From Bacteroidales bacterium (GTDB lineage Bacteria > Bacteroidota > Bacteroidia > Bacteroidales > Marinilabiliaceae): a stretch of 64,000 bases of DNA. The position numbers and the translations under genes were made by a program. Positions within the stretch are counted from its first letter, which is position 1; every line of letters begins with the position of its first letter. The stretch covers positions 161,013 through 225,012 of the forward strand of contig JAKSLE010000003.1 of the NCBI GenBank assembly GCA_024401365.1, read 5' to 3'. The notes beneath the pieces are model-generated. The model searched no databases. It was given only the letters and a program-made list of their open reading frames with translations, and was not told the DNA's origin. Shown piece by piece: positions 62,083 through 64,000 of this stretch.

Positions 62083-63471
62083 ATGAAAAAGCGCTGGATA
62101 ATTATGATGGCCTTCATGGCCTTGTTCGCAGTCTTAGGTGTATGCATCCCCGAAACTCAGGGTATCTGGGAATTGTCGGATAATATTGATACTGCTGATG
62201 TGGCGTGGATGATCACTGCTACTATATTCGTCTTGATGATGACTCCTGGCCTATCGTTCTTCTACGGCGGTATGGTGCGCAAGAAGAATATCATCTCTAC
62301 TATCCTCCAGTCTATCATCGCTATGGGTATCATATCGGTTATCTGGGTAGTGGTCGGCTTCTCTCTCTCGTTCGGCGAGGATGTGGGCGGAATGGGTATC
62401 ATCGGTAGCCCTTGTACTTATTTCTTGTTCCAGAATGTAGGTGGTCAGGCTACTGATTATCTCTCGGAGCAACTGGGCCTCACTATTCCTTTGGCTCTCT
62501 ACGCTCTCTTCCAGATGAAGTTCGCTATCATCACTCCATCGCTTATTACTGGTTCTTTCGCAGAGCGCGTGCGCTTCTCGGCTTATACAGTGTTTATGGT
62601 ACTTTTCTGTATCATAGTCTATTGCCCTCTGGCTCACATGACTTGGCACCCTGACGGACTTTTCGCTCAGATGCACGTGAAGGACTTCGCTGGTGGTATC
62701 GTGGTTCACGCTTCTTCTGGTATCGCTGCACTCGTAGGTGCTATATTCCTCGGTCGTCGTAAGGAGAAGAAGTCTGAGCCGGGTAACGTGCCTTATGTTA
62801 TCCTCGGCGCATCTCTCCTCTGGTTGGGTTGGTTCGGTTTCAATGCTGGTTCTTCTCTCCACGCGGATGGTATGGCGGTTAAGGCGTTCCTTAATACTAA
62901 TACAGCAGCAGCTACTGCTATGATGGTTTGGATCCTCGTCGATTGCCTCACAGGTCGTAAGCCTTCTGGTATGGGCGCCGCAGTAGGTGGCGTGCTTGGT
63001 CTCGTGGCTATTACTCCTTGCGCCGGTTGGGTCTCTGTCGGCGATTCTATTACTATAGCTTTTATCACAGCTATCATATCCAATATGGCTTGCCACTGGA
63101 AAAATCATACTTCTGTCGATGACGCTCTCGATGTATTCCCAACTCACGGCGTGGGTGGTATCGTGGGTACTATCCTTACTGGTATCTTCGTCTATGGCTA
63201 CGAGGAGGAGGCTCTTTCTGCCGAGGGCGTAACTCATTTGCAGTTCTTTATCAATCATGTCATAGCTATCCTTATCGTCTTCGTCTATACTTTCGCTGCA
63301 ACTTACGCTCTCTACTGGATTACTAATAAGATGATCCCAATGCGCGTATCTGAAAAGAGCGAGGAGCTGGGCCTCGACCGCTCTCAGCATGATGAGCACT
63401 ACGGCCGCCTCCGCGAATTGGCTGAGTACTACGACGACGAAACACAAACTAAACTCAAAGAGGAGGAATAA
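62083..63471 (+). CDS. amt: Ammonium transporter
   Basis: A 462-residue Amt/Rh channel with signal-like first helix and eleven membrane helices: MMTPGLSFFYGGMVRKKN, SFAERVRFSAY, the twin-His pore (VVHASSGIAALVGA and FPTHGVGGIVG), GWFGFNAGSS and NTNTAAATAMM. The C-terminal cytoplasmic tail (about 410-462) is long and acidic. No glnK/PII gene follows within the window, unlike in many bacteria; a terminator comes instead. Confidence 0.95.
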   Translation: MKKRWIIMMAFMALFAVLGVCIPETQGIWELSDNIDTADVAWMITATIFVLMMTPGLSFFYGGMVRKKNIISTILQSIIAMGIISVIWVVVGFSLSFGEDVGGMGIIGSPCTYFLFQNVGGQATDYLSEQLGLTIPLALYALFQMKFAIITPSLITGSFAERVRFSAYTVFMVLFCIIVYCPLAHMTWHPDGLFAQMHVKDFAGGIVVHASSGIAALVGAIFLGRRKEKKSEPGNVPYVILGASLLWLGWFGFNAGSSLHADGMAVKAFLNTNTAAATAMMVWILVDCLTGRKPSGMGAAVGGVLGLVAITPCAGWVSVGDSITIAFITAIISNMACHWKNHTSVDDALDVFPTHGVGGIVGTILTGIFVYGYEEEALSAEGVTHLQFFINHVIAILIVFVYTFAATYALYWITNKMIPMRVSEKSEELGLDRSQHDEHYGRLRELAEYYDDETQTKLKEEE

Positions 63472-63540
63472 TATAATATACATGCTCACACAGTATTTTA
63501 AATGACGCCTACACACACTGTTCAATCATAGCTTATTATA

Positions 63541-63565
63541 AGAGACCGTCCCTTGGGCGGTCTCT
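63541..63565 (+). terminator. Terminator of amt
   Basis: An 11-base stem AGAGACCGTCC / GGGCGGTCTCT with one wobble and a 3-base loop, followed by a T/G-rich stretch. Confidence 0.85.
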
Positions 63566-63726
63566 TGTCGTTTTGTAGTCTAACCCTTAGGGTAATGTAT
63601 GCACTTTTGTTATTTTTGTGTAGTAATTTAGTGTCGTAGTTATGGTGAAATCCTAAAAAATGGTCACATCTTTCAAAATCTGGGTATGCTCGAGTATAAA
63701 TAATGGTAGTAACTTTACTCCTAGTT

Positions 63727-64000
63727 ATGAAACATTTATTTATCCTTGCGCTTTCAGCACTTCTTCTTGGTGCTTGCGCACAAAATAATACTGAAGATAT
63801 GAACAAAGAGAGTTTCTCTATGTCTCAGGAGTGGGACAAGACGTTCCCGTTGAGTGAAAAGGTTAATCATGAAAAGATGACCTTCAAGACACAGTACGGA
63901 TTTACATTGGTAGCTGACCTTTACATCCCGAAGAATGCAAATGGCAAGATGAAGGCTATTGCCGTAAGTGGTCCTTTCGGAGCAATCAAAGAGCAGTGTT
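63727..64000 (+). CDS. Alpha/beta hydrolase lipoprotein, partial (runs off the window)
   Basis: The first 91 residues of an open frame: lipoprotein signal with lipobox Cys in LLLGACAQ, then KMTFKTQYGFTLVADLYIPKNANGKMKAIAVSGPFGAIKEQ, the start of a dienelactone-hydrolase/YcjY-like alpha/beta hydrolase with the oxyanion region. A near-consensus -7 element (TAACTTTA at 63710) lies just upstream. The catalytic residues would be beyond the window. Confidence 0.75.
   Translation, partial: MKHLFILALSALLLGACAQNNTEDMNKESFSMSQEWDKTFPLSEKVNHEKMTFKTQYGFTLVADLYIPKNANGKMKAIAVSGPFGAIKEQC

Noticed and set aside
62251-63525. Long open frame (424 codons) on the minus strand opposite amt
   Set aside because: Fully antisense to a clear ammonium transporter; composition is Ser/His/Arg-rich and unlike a real protein.
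1-64000. tRNA, rRNA, prophage or intact insertion sequence
   Set aside because: I looked through all intergenic gaps and saw no cloverleaf, rRNA segment, integrase or complete transposase with inverted ends.

Overview
The window reads as a chromosomal segment of a member of the Bacteroidota, most likely order Bacteroidales. Reasons: many intergenic promoters carry the Bacteroidetes -7 element TAnnTTTG; there is a TonB-dependent receptor followed by a DUF4249 lipoprotein, a BlaI plus M56/TonB_C BlaR1-like pair, a propeller sensor fused to a SpoIIE phosphatase, the short fold-III arginine decarboxylase, and lipoproteins and outer-membrane barrels of the usual type. A rubrerythrin suggests an anaerobe. 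I cannot name a genus. There are no rRNA or tRNA genes, no CRISPR array, no prophage and no intact insertion sequence.

Layout. 1-12.5 kb is one co-directional (+) block: arginine decarboxylase, atypical Ser/Thr kinase, thyA, sensor/SpoIIE phosphatase, a NatAB-like ABC exporter, a cysteine-less thioredoxin-fold protein, a LolD-like ATPase, a TIGR02757 protein and a TrmN6-like methyltransferase. 12.6-18.0 kb (-) is a mutL operon: Dabb protein, small membrane protein, mutL, two rhomboid proteases, EEP phosphohydrolase. 18.0-20.7 kb (+) holds udk, a PolB-type exonuclease, gamma carbonic anhydrase and murI. 20.8-32 kb is mixed: a secreted unknown, TonB receptor/DUF4249, carB-carA in reversed order, a barrel/lipoprotein pair. 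32-42 kb (-) holds rubrerythrin, a TPR protein, blaR1/blaI with a phased operator array, mfd and ppiD. 42-45.8 kb has an 885-base gene-free region followed by an Ala-rich coiled-coil lipoprotein and a barrel protein. 45.9-64 kb is accessory-like: two AAA/DUF4143 ATPases with unusual upstream repeats, a CstA-family carrier, a lone methyl-accepting chemotaxis protein, an orphan umuD, corA, esterases, an Rpn-nuclease pseudogene, small unknown genes, amt, and the start of a hydrolase lipoprotein.

The most unusual signal is not a gene. Six intergenic spots (about 12.54, 31.89, 36.42, 42.22, 53.90 and 61.81 kb) carry tandem arrays of degenerate 11-base units. In four of them the first unit directly follows a constant element TGCGAG(C/T)AA preceded by an A/T run. 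Of 32 units I aligned by hand, position 10 is A or T in all, position 11 is C or G in 31, and position 9 is a pyrimidine in 30, while the other positions vary freely. I do not recognise this family. A second large-scale signal is a change of strand composition between about 12.5 and 22 kb, which would fit converging replication forks (a terminus region).
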